Source of the DNA: Trichinella spiralis | Lineage: Eukaryota; Nematoda; Enoplea; Trichinellida; Trichinellidae | DNA: 64,000 nt | NCBI GenBank assembly: GCA_000181795.3 | Contig: CM012955.1 | Coordinates: 4,825,140-4,889,139 of the forward strand | Direction: 5' to 3' | Shown: positions 26,314-42,839 of the stretch, one piece after another | Layout of the letters: the number at the start of each line of letters is the position of its first letter | How positions within the stretch are numbered: position 1 is the stretch's first letter | Program-made: the position numbers and the translations under genes | Notes under the pieces: model-generated | What the model was told of the DNA's origin: nothing | Database searches by the model: none | What the model saw: the letters and a program-made list of their open reading frames with translations, nothing else

Positions 26314-29114
26314 AAGTAGCTGATGGTGATGCTGATTACTCAAACCACCAGCTGCAACAGTTGGCACCGCAAACACGGTACCAGTTTCAGAAGTCACGGC
26401 TCCGGCGGAACCTTCCAAATAAAATACAGTTTTCGGATGCGCGGCTACGGTATTCGAAATCGCTGGCTGACAGCTAGCTGCAAAATTCATTGCGTTGATT
26501 ACCACTGCTTGCGGTGGGAGCGCAGGGCCACAATTTTGCTTCATTTGATCAATCAACGAACCGGCGACAGCCTGCGACATCTGCTGCTGTTGCTGGTGCT
26601 GTTGCTGCTGCTGCAGTTGTTGCTGTTGCAGTTGATGATGTTGTGGATTATCGGTTTGATTGCTGATCAGTACAATAATTGTAGGCGACGCAGCGGCAGT
26701 AACAGTAGCTGAAGATGCCATATTGGATTGAACGTTCATTTGTTCCATCGCTGTTCCAAACTCATGCATATTCGTCGGAAAAGCGACATTCATCCCTGCA
26801 ATGCGCATTTCTACATTTCCATCTGGAAGCAGGGTCGGCAGAATGGGAAGTAAAATCGTGTTGCCGGGTTGCAAGCTGGAAGTATCCGTTTGACTCAACG
26901 GGATAAGTACCTGAAAAACCAATAACAATAATATGCTATTATTAATTTTTCAATTTTAATTATCAGATTTCTTCAAGAAAAAAGCTACTCTAAAGCACAC
27001 GCCGCAAAATATAACCTTTTCCCTTTTTATTCAAGCAAATTCATTCTGAGCATAAAAAATATTAATGAAATAAGCAAATATAATTCAATCACCTTAATAA
27101 ATTGGTAATTGCATTATTAAACACAAATACTGCAACTCAGGGAAAATTATTCAAATCTTCCAATTTAATAAAAGTAGTATAAAATAACATTTCAATTCTA
27201 CAAAACTAAACCTTCAACTATTTTTAAATGCAAATGCAAAAACTAAAGTCTTCTTAAATGAGCTTAAATTCTAAATAATTCAATGAAATCTTTATTGCTA
27301 TCCGAACAGAAGCAGCAATACATATCACAACTTTGAAAACAGGCCGCATACTGGAAGGAAATTATGAGTGACTACTATACATATACATATACATATACAT
27401 ATATATATCTTTGCAACTTAAACTCCATGAATACATAATGCAACATTTTGAATAACCAACCATTTCCAACTGCAGCTAAACTAAAGGAAAAGAATTTCTA
27501 ACTGACAAGCCATGAGAACGAATAAACGAATAAAGTACCAGTACTTATCTATCGAACAAAAGAAGCTACTCCACATTGCATACTTTGCATCGAGCGAATA
27601 ATGAACGCTGCTATCAAGGCATTTAACAACAGTGAATTTATTCTGAATCAATTTTCGTATATTTATTTTCTTAGCAGAGCGCCATTCCTAGTACAAAATT
27701 GTCACTCCCACAAACAGACTGTAGTAAGCAGCTAGTTTCAGTGACAACAACGAAACATTTTCAGATAAGAAAACATTTAAATAAGCATCAGCAACATTCA
27801 GTATTGTTATTACCCTCTCCCTCCAGTCATTTGTTATGAAAAAAATCATAAAGTAATCAATAAATAATATTTATTGATTATTTTAATAAAAAAAAGTGAA
27901 ACGTTAACAGTAAAATGTAGCTAACGTTTTCAGAATATAAAAAAGCGAATACGTAAAAATTCATTAACGGCACTTGTTAATTTGAAATTAATCACATCCA
28001 TCAATAAATAATCAATTAAAAAATTAACTTTTTATGAAATTTCAAAAAGTTACACATATAAAAAACTGATTTATATAACCAAGTTTAACACACTTATAAA
28101 AAACTATCCGCTCACTCATCATGCTTTTTATCATATCATTTTTAACATTACTCGAATGAATTTATAAAACAACCAACTTTCACCCTAACAACGTACCAAA
28201 TTACAAAATCTTAAACTATTTATCGCTTTTTATTGTTTGTTTAATTATTGCTTTTTACTGTTCGCTTAATTATTGCTTTTTAAAAAGTGAACGGAATTTA
28301 TTTATGTTTTAATTAGCTGCTATTAAAATTTTACATTTAGCGCATGCGGCGGATTATCCAGAAATAATGTCGCAGCGCAATAAATTCCATAATAAAGAAT
28401 GTGCCTGCATTTAAACAATCATGCGCTAGCCTAACACTCGATGTACAGTCGAAAAAGCAACAATGCAACAACGTCATTCTACTGTAGTTTCGACCTTGAA
28501 TTTCTATACAAATTGCTTCAACCATACTACAGTACACCAGCAAATAAATGAAATTGTTGAAAATTATTTTTCCATCTGTTTTGAATTTTTAATAAATAAA
28601 TGAATAAAATTACGAACCTGTTGGGCGGAAATTGTCGAGGATGTAGTTGCACCGACCGGATGAGCTGCGTTAATGGGCTTGTTTTCATACGGGCCAGAGA
28701 TTAGCTGAGTGGTCGCAGGCGTGTTGTGTGATTCAACTTTCAGATCGGTCACATAGCGGGGACCAGTGGCCGTGTCATGCTGCATCAATTGCAGACCGGC
28801 TTGCGAGTGGTCGTAAGACTGATATTCTGCTCCGGGCTTGGTCTCGTGTACTGTCAAGGCGTCCTCGTAGGCAGAAGACCGAGCGAGCTTGGGCGCCGGA
28901 GCGTCGGCGCCGGCGACGTCGACCACCAGCGCCGAAGAGCCGTAGCCGACTGCGTCGTGCCCGGCGGCGGCCATCGGCGCGCGCGTGGGCGTAACCGACG
29001 CCGGATGGGCGCTGTGCTGCAATGTGACCGCCGCCGCTTCTTCTTCTAACTCGCGGCCGAAGCTTTCGAAATAATCTTGCAGGGCGAAAAAAGGCGATCG
29101 CGCCGTTGAACTCT
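24232..29114 (-). CDS. CTCF: CTCF chromatin insulator protein, ten-finger nematode form
   Basis: Two exons read on the minus strand: 28618-29114 (donor CAG|GTTCGT) and 24232-26910 (acceptor TTTTTCAG), joined in phase 0. The last exon encodes 892 aa. It starts with a Gln/Ala-rich part holding two poly-Q tracts. Ten C2H2 fingers occupy 25021-25857, and a Ser/Asn/Lys-rich tail follows. Fingers match CTCF 1-10 in order: finger 3 has FTTSGELIRH, finger 4 VELSKLKRHIRSH, finger 5 DTYKLKRH, finger 7 GRKTDLRIH. No eleventh finger follows. The first exon starts mid-codon (phase 1), so a 5' exon is missing unless translation begins at the in-frame ATG at 28974. CTCF is the sequence-specific factor that positions cohesin and insulators. 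Three psiKxE sumoylation-type sites are present (LKVE, VKAE, IKNE). Confidence 0.93.
26076..26335 (-). repeat. CAG/CAA-type poly-glutamine tract in CTCF
   Basis: About 260 bp of mixed CAG/CAA codons (read on the minus strand) encode a Gln tract broken by His, Leu, Arg and Pro. A shorter Gln tract lies at about 26575-26640. Mixed codons argue for a maintained protein feature rather than a pure slippage expansion. The tract is still likely to vary in length between isolates. Confidence 0.9.
27375..27409. repeat. (ATATAC)n microsatellite in CTCF intron
   Basis: Hexamer-type run 'catata' repeated about four times and then AT dinucleotides, inside the 1.7-kb intron between the two CTCF coding exons (26911-28617). 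The rest of that intron is plain AT-rich sequence. Confidence 0.8.
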
Positions 29115-31665
29115 CTGCAAAAAGTTTCAAGATAAAAAAATAATTCACAACAGAGTTCAAAATTCTTCAATAATGAACAGAAAAGAAAAAATAACAAAAA
29201 CAGTGGGAAATTTCTCTCGGCTTGACGGAATAGCAAACAGAACTGGGGGAAAAAACGAGTGCATCCGTGTGGGAAGAACAAGCAAGCGGAACGTCCAACG
29301 GCAAACTTAACTGGATCGATGATAGAATCCGACCCGCTGCCGTACGAAACTAATCAATAATAATCAGTGGAAAACTGGCATTTACGAACACAAAGTTTCA
29401 TCGAAGCTTTTCTGACTTGGCATTTTAAATCTTCAAAAAAATAAAAATTTTTGTTCTCCTTCTGGCTATGGAAAAGTTGTAAAAGAAAGTGGAAAAAAAA
29501 TCAAAATACGTGCAAAACAAAAAAGGCAAATCGAATATGTGAAAAAATACAAAGGGAAGACGGCAACCGATTTCACCAGTACGGCAAAATGTCCAGTCGG
29601 ATGTAATACTTTGACCAGAAGAAAGTGAAAAAAGTTACAATGCAACGTATGCTTCACATTTACGCACCGGATAGGCGATTGGCCGTCGGGACGCAGTGAC
29701 CTAGTGGTGATTCGGCTTGGTTGGCGACCGCTGGCGTCGATGATGACGACGGCGACAGGCGATCGTCCACTGGAGGGCGTGCAAGGCTTGGTCGCTCCAG
29801 TGTCAAGTCGGGACAACAGCGACGCTGTGCTCGTCAGCACTCACTTACAGTAAGAACAGAACATGAGCATCTTTTGTATCACTTCCGGTTGAGTAAATTT
29901 TGCATAGGAAAGCTTATCACTTTTTTTTAGTTTTTCAACAAAATCTTTTTATAATTTTAACTTCATATTTATTATTTAACTGTATTTTCTGCTACTTTTT
30001 CAAGTGAACAATGTTGATTTAATCGAACAAAATACAGTACTCTAAGAGAAAGTGCAATCAACACCTTTTCTTTTACTATACAGCTTTCCTGCTTGTCAAA
30101 AAAATTTTAAACAGTAGCGTTCGTCAATATAAAGAAAAAAGCAACATAACTAAACAAATATAAATAATTATCTATATAATTTTATAAATACTGCATAAAA
30201 TTAGAGGGCTTACATCTATGAAAATTTTCATTCGCTTTTTTATGATGTTTTCAAAAGCCATTTCGCTATTTACTTGCTTTTCTCTGCAGATTTGAAAGTG
30301 TTTTTTAGTTCACACTTTAACCTAAAAATTGAACTAATGTTAATTGTTATGAATGCATACTTTTTTTATTATTTCTCGTTTATTTATTTTGTCTTTACGT
30401 GCAAAAACTTGAAGTGGAATTTCGTTGAATTTTATTTAAAAAAGCTAGATTATGAACATTTGACGTTCAAACTAACGATTAGACTAAAACGAAAATTCCA
30501 CACGCAGCCCCTCTTTTCAGCCAGTTTTATATGGAGGCGTCAGACTAGCGCGTTCATGCTTGATTGATTAATCCCTTCAACCGTGAAGCACACAACAGAC
30601 ATAATGTCGACAATTTTCCACTACTATAATTACATTTTATTTGCACATTTGTGCATTAAAACTGTTTATTAAATATCAGTGCTATTAAAAATGTAAATAA
30701 CCAAAAAGATTAATATGAAACATATTTTAACAAATTAGTAGAACTATTTCAACCCATTTTAATGCTAATATTATTGAATGTTGAATTTGTTTGAAAAGCG
30801 ACAGACAACAGCCTGGCACATAAATTTAATATGCGTGCTAGAGCATGCATCGTCTTCGACAAGCTTTGTTTGATTTGTTTGTTTATGATAATAACGCAAT
30901 TTCATTTGAAATGTGCACGCAGTTATTCAATCAATTATTATAATTTTTCCTTTTCAAATAAAATAACTGAACAAATTCTCTGGATTTATTATAAACGTTG
31001 ATTACCAGCAACAGCTGCCAAGAATGCAAGCAATGCATAAATGGCAAGAACTGCACGATTAAACAGCTCTCCCAAGGACCGGATTACGTGGCAAAAACTT
31101 TCAAAATACACAAATTTCTCCCATAAAGAATAATAATGTTGCAGCAGAAATTTAAAAGTGCAAAACAGAACAAACTAGGGATAGTGAAATAGATAAACAA
31201 AGTGAATATAGTGCAATTTCACGCCATGCAAAAAGAAAAATCATAATAAATTAAGTCAAGACGAAAACAATACGTTTCGGAGAATTGATGACAATAAAAG
31301 AAAATAAAATCTTTAAAGAAATAATAAAATATCAAAACCAATTTGCAATAAGGCAAAAGTCATTACAGCGAAAGATCAGCTGCTCGATGAATACATATAC
31401 TTTGCTGTTCAATGCTCCGGCATTATTATTGTAGTGTTGCATTTTCAGACATTAAAAAAACAGTCTTAATAATCGCGCTGACTGAAGCGACTTCGAATGA
31501 CTGAATGACATCCAACAGTTGGATATACTGAAGACAATCATTATCATGCATACCTATAAAAAGTGGGTGGAAGAAAAAAGAAAATGAGGGGGAAATTATT
31601 ACTGAACAAAGGGGAAGTTTGAAAATTTGTACATGAATGAATCAAGGTTTTGGTTGAATTAGAAG
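29115..31665. other. CTCF upstream region; GC-richer patch at 29660-29840
   Basis: Most of this is AT-rich, but 29660-29840 stands out as GC-rich with several CpGs and TTGGCCG. It is a candidate CTCF promoter, 5' UTR or missing first coding exon. A frame open across it on the minus strand ends at a GTGCGT donor near 29668 in phase 1, matching the phase needed by the 29114 exon, but the frame has no ATG. From 29860 to 31665 nothing recognisable is seen. Confidence 0.4.
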
Positions 31666-36454
<4,789 letters not shown>

Positions 36455-38213
36455 GATCAGCTACGTAATATAATGATAATAATGATGAAACGACAACGTC
36501 AAAAACCACTGGGAAAGTTCTTTTCAAGAACAAAAAAGTAGGAATGCCTAAACAAAATAAATAAATATGAAATGGAGAAACATAAATTAACAAAAACTAA
36601 CAAATAGAAACGTCTATTACGAATACTAAAAACCGACAAAGAACAGCAAGCGCACAACAGAAACTAACAACTGCAACAAAAGAATACAAAAACAAATACT
36701 GTAGGAAATTACTGTAAATTTGAACCTGCATTAATAAAAATTTCCTTTGTAGTAAATCAAAATAAAAATACATATATAATCATAAATATAATTTTTTAAT
36801 GTTTCAGAAATTAATATCATAACGTTTAATAATTTTTATATAAACAACATAAATGAAAAACAAAGAGCAGTATAAGATGAACAATAAAGTTTAAGTTACG
36901 CAATGTCCATCATTTATTTTACAGCAACGTATCTGAAAATAATTCGTATGATGCTGAATCACATAAAATAGCCGCAAAACTGTACGTGAAAACAATAGAA
37001 ATTCAAGAAATCTATATCAAAATTTTAAAGTTTAATGAAAACAGTTCATCACTTAACAAAATAAATACAAGATTTCCAAAGTACTAATATTTCAGATTTT
37101 TCATATACAATTGCTGCCTCCTTTTTACTACGCAAGTTACATCTGATATTGATGTAGTGTTTAACAGAATAACAACGTATTTTTAAAATGAATGAGTCAA
37201 ATATATTTGTATGGAAATAAATAAGTTGAAGGAAAACACTGTCATCACATTTACCAGTCAGAAGTAAGAAAGTCGATAAACAGTCGTAAATAGTAGAAAT
37301 AAAGAAATTCATTTTGCCGATAGTAAATTTCATGTTTGTAAAACCTATTTTATGTACATACGTGTAGAACTCACCTAACAAACAATTACAATAAAAAAGT
37401 GAGAAGCATACAGAACCCTCACACCAGTAAATCAGATTAAATCTGACATAGTTAAATAGTTTAAGCAAAGCAATATGTTATTTAAATGTATATATAAATA
37501 TCAATTTATTTACTTATTTTGTTTATATTTATATTTATTTATATTTATTTATTTTATTTAATGATTAAAAATAAACGCTCATGTTTTCGTTTTTCATCAG
37601 AAAAACTTCTGTACATCATACTGTAATACCTAAAAAATTGTATTATTTTTTCAAATTAAATTATTAAAATTATCAAGGTGCTCTATAATAAGAAAAAAAT
37701 ACAATCAAAAGGCATATTTTTTTCAAATTTCATAATAATTAATTAATTAATGTCGAAATATCTCTTTCTATATTTGTGAAGGATGACGAAGCTGATTTTG
37801 AAAAAGTATATTTAAAACAAATATTAATTATGTCAAGTTTTTAACTATAAAATTCAACTTTTAACAACATATGTTAATAATTTCATTGTTTTATGTAGAC
37901 ACAATATCTTACATTCCTGTTTAATTTCATATCTGCTACTATTATTTGGACAACACTCCTAAAAAATTTAAATACATGCAACTTTTATTTGTACATATAG
38001 CACTGTTATTTATTTATCAATGAACATTTGTGATATGTAAATGCTCCTAAAAACTTCCTAACAATGTGAAATGATTCATATACAAAATATTCATACTTTT
38101 AAAATAATACGCAATGTCACGTTATAAAATTAAAATAACTTTTGCTTTTTGTATAAATAACTTAAAAACAGCCTTTATTTCCATTTTTATCATTTATTTT
38201 CAGATTGAAAGAT
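36455..38213. other. Divergent intergenic region, wwp-1 (-) / BPNT2 (+)
   Basis: AT-rich, including TTTA/TTTAT-rich low complexity around 37498-37562. It should contain both promoters. A 3' splice site (TTTTCAG, ending 38203) lies 10 nt before the first BPNT2 ATG and fits trans-splicing. No gene seen. Confidence 0.5.
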
Positions 38214-39724
38214 ATGCAACATTTGTTCTTGCATGAACTTTATTCAACTTCTGTATATTTACTTATTGTATTTTTTATTTATTTTTTCAACTTCGGTGAC
38301 GCGACCATGATTATTCGGTGTCGGTGGTATAACGTTTTCATTCTGACTGGTTTAATTCTTGTGTTTTTTGGTTTTCGATTTCTTTTTGACGATAGCTTGG
38401 ACTTTACAAATTCGTTTCCAGTTGACATTGATGAATTGATGAAAATATGCTTGATAGCAGCTGAAACATCTGGTTTTGCCATTGCTGACATGTATCAAGA
38501 TGGAAAAGTATGGCTTAAATTGAAATCTTGGGATGAAAATGGAAAGAAAGAATTTTTAACAAAGGCGGATCTTATTTCCAATCGGTTAATAATCGAATCC
38601 TTTTCACGTTTTCCAGATATCAAGGTAGTATACGTTCAGTTCTATGTATTTGAAATTGCATTTTATTGCTTTCAGATAATTTCTGAAGAAAGGGGTAAAG
38701 TGGATGATGAAAAATTTGATTTTTACAAATCTCAATATTATGAAAAGTTTGCATCAAAAGAAAACATTCTAGCAAACTTTCCATCAATGAAAGTTCAAAT
38801 TACTGATATATCTGTATGGATTGATCCTTTAGATGGAACACAGGAACTGATAGGTAAGACAGCTTTTTATTCATAAAATAAAGAATGCATGTGTATATTA
38901 GATGAGTTGAGAATGTCTATAACGTTTTCAAAAATAAATTTAGTAATTCATATGTAGAACTCATAATACATGTGCTTATGTATATGTAATATAGTTTGAA
39001 AAGTGTTGGTACTTAGATATGTGCGCATTTAAATCTCTAGTACTTTTTAGAAGGCATATTGGAAAGTGTTAGTGTTATGATCTGCGTCGCTGTGAAAGGT
39101 CGGCCTGTTTTTGGAGTTATTCATCGTCCCTTTACATCGGAAACTAGTAAATTTTGTTATTTTTATTGTATAAAGTATTTGAAACGTTATGTATGTCTTT
39201 TTTATTTATGAATAATTTCAAAACAACGTTATTAATCATAACTTTGTGAAATAAATTAATGTTATATTTTAGTTTGGAGTGTATCCAATTATGGTTGTTT
39301 TCCTGATTGTTCAATGGGAAAGAATGGAATGGATGTGATCGATATAGAAAGCAGCATAAGCAAAATTGCGTTGATTTCGCGCACCCATTCTGGAGGTGCG
39401 GAGAAAATTTTAGAGGCTGCACTTGGAAAGTCCTGGCGTATAGAAAAAGCTGGAGGGTCTGGCTATAAAGGTTTGCGCGTCTTGAATGGCTCGGCAGGAT
39501 TGTATTTACATACAACAACAATGAAAAAATGGGATGTTTGTGCCGTTGATGCTATTATTCACTCTGCAGGTGGTCGTATGACAGATCTTACTGGAAAGAA
39601 TTTGTCTTACTTGCCCTCTTCAGGCGAAACATTTAAGACTGGTCTGTTGGTCACTATGAATGAGCATTTCTATTATCTATCAAAGCTTTTGCCTTCATTG
39701 TCATCGATTATATTTATGCACTAA
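38214..39724 (+). CDS. BPNT2: Golgi-resident 3'(2'),5'-bisphosphate nucleotidase (BPNT2/IMPAD1)
   Basis: Four exons, 38214-38624, 38676-38853, 39051-39146 and 39273-39724, give 378 aa from the first ATG or 347 aa from the ATG at 38307. The shorter form is close to the vertebrate length and begins just before a single membrane anchor (FILTGLILVFFGFRF). Family motifs include the metal-binding acidic pair (IISEER), WIDPLDGTQE at 38817-38846 and WDVCAVDAII near the C-terminus. GVIHRPF and SRTHSGG are also as in the family. The enzyme hydrolyses phosphoadenosine phosphate released by sulfotransferases in the Golgi lumen. The first intron (38625-38675) is only 51 nt, in frame and stop-free. The human motif reads DPLDAT; here it is DPLDGT as in soluble members. 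Start choice is uncertain. Confidence 0.92.
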
Positions 39725-40914
39725 TTATTATTGAAATTGACATCAATTTGTTGACTTAAGCCCATTTGTTATATGAGTCTTGTTATAGATAAAAATTTTA
39801 AGCAGTTATTTTCGCTACTTATTTCAATATCTACACCGATTCTTACAAGAGTAATTAGTATGTTTAGTTTTGGAATAAAGATAAAATTAAAAACTTTTTA
39901 CCTTTTATTCATTTTAAAAATCAAATACTGCAATTCGAAATGTATGCAAAATATAATTTATTTGCAAAATTCAAAGTTTCAAAAAATTTAGTTTTGGTAA
40001 TTCTAATGATTTTCATGTATCAATTGAAGTACAGTAACAGTGTTCGGATTAAATTTGTTTCTTGTTATAATGTTAGAAAAGGAGTAAAGTCAGCACATTT
40101 TAATTTATCACCTTATTTTCAATAGCAGTATTTTAGTTTGAAATTATAAGGTGATTTATTTGTTCATTTTGTGATGTAAGTTTTTACCATTATCTCAAAA
40201 TGAGGGAAAAATAGCTATGGAAATGAACAGCCAAATTCATATATAATTAAAATAAGGTTTTATTTATATACTATATAAGTATTTTATTTTATAAAGCCTT
40301 TTGAACACATTCTCTTATTGCTCGTTGACTGCGTTATCTCATTGGACGTTTTCCTATTGGTCGTTTGCAACATTATTTCATTAGGCAGTCATACCACTCT
40401 ATAATGCACCCATCCTCACTGACTGATTTTGCTTTGCACTCCTGAAAAGCATTACCAATTGGATAACAGCATGAATATCCAATAGTGAACGTCCAATAAA
40501 AGACGCTACAATGGCATGAACTGTGTCCAAGGTTGACCAAAACATAAATCAATATAAAATGAAAAATAGAAAACAATAAGATAAATTAATATATAATAAT
40601 AGTCAAAATAAGTAAATAAATAAAACAATTTTAATTTTAAAATTTAAAAATACGTCACTGATAAAATTGAGTAGCATATCAATATTCAGTTTATTACAGT
40701 TTAAAGTAAGACTTGCGGGTTCTTATAATACTGTAGTTTCTATAGATGAGCAACTTTAACTCATGTTGGTTGTCAGTAGTTTATGAGTTCAATCATCTTT
40801 TGCCAACGGTCGAATTGTTACTTTAGTTTTTAGTAAAACACTAAGTGTGCAGTATTGATGCGCATAATTATGTACTTTTATTTTAGGGAACTTTAGGTGT
40901 AATTTTTTTGAAAC
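39725..40914. other. Intergenic between BPNT2 and ZDHHC gene, with foldback element
   Basis: A poly(A) signal AATAAA lies near 39872. An imperfect inverted repeat occupies 40331-40505. The acceptor TTTTAG ending 40886 precedes the ZDHHC start. No other gene is seen; the roughly 60-codon open frames here lack any recognised domain. Confidence 0.5.
40331..40505. mobile_element. Foldback/MITE-like inverted repeat, ~175 bp
   Basis: The left arm (40331-40386) contains 'cattggacgtt' and 'ctattgg'. It aligns with the reverse complement of the right arm (40450-40505: 'attggacgttcactattgg' and 'ccaattggtaat'). Identity is imperfect, roughly three bases in four by eye. The loop is ~63 bp. It could be a degraded non-autonomous transposon or a structured CCAAT-rich element. 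No target-site duplication recognised. Confidence 0.45.
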
Positions 40915-42273
40915 ATGAAATTTCATTGTATGCTTCCAGCGGCATTGTTCCCTAACCAAAGTTGGTGCGTACATGACGCTTGTGGAATATCTTGCGTAAT
41001 TATTACATGGTATGCATAAGTGAGAAGGGAATAATTTTAAATATTCATCAGTTTACTGAAGTTTTATTTGTGATCATATGTTTACGCATTGATTACTAGT
41101 CTTAAAGGAAATATTTACTGTTACTGTATAATTTTTTTGAATTTAATCAGTAATTTGAATGATATCTTTTTTGAACTTGTTTATCCTTTTTAGGATTCTC
41201 TTGGCATTTGGAGAATTTTCAGTAATCGGTGTTTTATCCTATTCTTCACCGAATGATTGGTTTCACAGTTTTGTCAATTGTGCCGTATTCCACGTTTTAC
41301 TTGTTCTAGCTTTGATCAGTCACGTAAAAACCATGCTTACAGATCCTGTGCGTTGTGAAAATTTGTTTTTGTTAGTTGTTAGTAAAATGGTATTTTCATT
41401 AGGGTGCCATTCCTAAAGGAAATGCATCAGAAGAGAGCATGCAGTTGCTGAATTTGAAACGAGGCGAAACTGTCTACAAATGTGGGAAGTGTTACAGCAT
41501 CAAACCCGAGCGCGCTCATCACTGCAGGTGTGAATTTAAATTTGAATTTGCATTTCACAAATAAAAGTCATTTTTGTTTCAAGCATCTGTCAACGTTGTA
41601 TTCGAAAAATGGATCATCACTGTCCGTGGGTAAACAATTGTGTCGGTGAAGGCAATCAGAAATTTTTTGTTTTGTTCACAGTATGAATTATTGTTTGATT
41701 TTTTCAAGCGATTTTCATTTTGCTCGTTAAATTTCATCCCTTGCAGTTTTACATAGCGTTAATCTCTTGCCATGCTATATATTGGGGGGTGTGGAAATTT
41801 CTTCGCTGTTTAGAAGTTGACTGGAAAGGTGAATGAAGGATGAATATATTAAAAATAATTTTTCACCAAATATTTTTTTTCACTTGTAGGTTGTAGTCGT
41901 TTTTCACCGCAAGAGACTACGTTCATTTTGGTGATTTTGTTGTGCGAAGCGCTCTTATTCGCCCTGTTCACAATCATTATGTTTTGCACCCAGATGTACG
42001 CCATATACAACGACGAAACGGTAGTTTGACTTTCTCTTTTCTTTGTTATTATGCATATATACGGGCGATTTTGTAGTTTTTTGCAGTTGTGCTATTATTG
42101 ATGTTTGCATGTTTCAGACAATTGAACAGATGAAACGTGGTAGGCGTACCTGGAGTAAGCGAAATCGTTTGTCAAGCGTGAAAGCTGTTTTTGGGTCCAA
42201 AGTGTCGCTTTCTTGGCTTAATCCGCTTTCAGTGCCGTTCAATACGCTGAAACCAACCGAATACACCGTCTGA
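40915..42273 (+). CDS. ZDHHC3/7: DHHC palmitoyltransferase, ZDHHC3/ZDHHC7 subfamily
   Basis: Seven exons, 40915-41009, 41194-41347, 41403-41527, 41584-41680, 41747-41828, 41890-42020 and 42118-42273, are all in phase and give 279 aa. Exon 1 supplies [13 protein letters not shown], the conserved start of TM1 in this subfamily. TM2 ends in [10 protein letters not shown], followed by GAIPKGNA. The Cys-rich domain has [17 protein letters not shown] and [13 protein letters not shown], with the catalytic Cys at residue 138. Two more TM segments follow ([13 protein letters not shown] and [20 protein letters not shown]). The tail ends in EYTV, a possible PDZ ligand, as mammalian members end in a comparable motif. 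It should S-acylate membrane proteins in the Golgi. It is slightly shorter than the ~300-aa vertebrate proteins. A poly(A) signal is at 42659. Confidence 0.93.
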
Positions 42274-42814
42274 ACAGAGAAAATAGAATCGCATTCATCA
42301 TTACCTCATTGTCAGTTGTTTCTGTATGTATACTTGTAATGGAGTGTCAAAAAATCCAATCGTCAGTGTGTTATCTTTGTGTGCTGGCTTTTTTGAATTG
42401 AATTTTTTCTGTTCATAAATGTCCATGCGTGCGTTTGTTGATTTGTCTTTTGTTGTGAACGGTCGCTTCGAAATGCGGGTATTTTTCCTCCACCACAGTT
42501 TTGTGTCCATCGATCCGATCGATCGTCGTCTCCATTGCCGTCTGTTGTTGTCAGCAGATTTGGAAAAAAAGCACTACGTGAAAACAAACAGAACGTGAAA
42601 AAGCAATTCTTAGCAAATTTCGATTCTTTTATTTGTGTCGATTAAAGCGGAAATGATCAATAAACGTTATTACACATATGGATAATTTCTGTGCCAATTC
42701 GACCATTTTGCTACTATTTATTGATGAGACATGTTATGTAAGCTTAAAAAAAGTTTGCGCTTTCATCATCGATCCGATGAATGCATCTTCTCTTTGAAGA
42801 AGGCAAAACATATA

Positions 42815-42839
42815 TATGTATGTATGTATGTATGTATGT
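42815..42839. repeat. (GTAT)n microsatellite
   Basis: About six 'gtat' units in the 3' UTR region between the convergent ZDHHC and calexcitin genes, directly next to the calexcitin stop codon. Confidence 0.85.

Noticed and set aside
26068-26477. Plus-strand poly-Leu / poly-Ala-Val frames opposite CTCF
   Set aside because: These are antisense readings of the CAG/CAA repeat in the CTCF coding exon.
28728-29281. Arg-rich and other frames overlapping the first CTCF exon on both strands
   Set aside because: Shadow frames of a GC-rich exon; only the frame joining in phase to the finger exon is supported.
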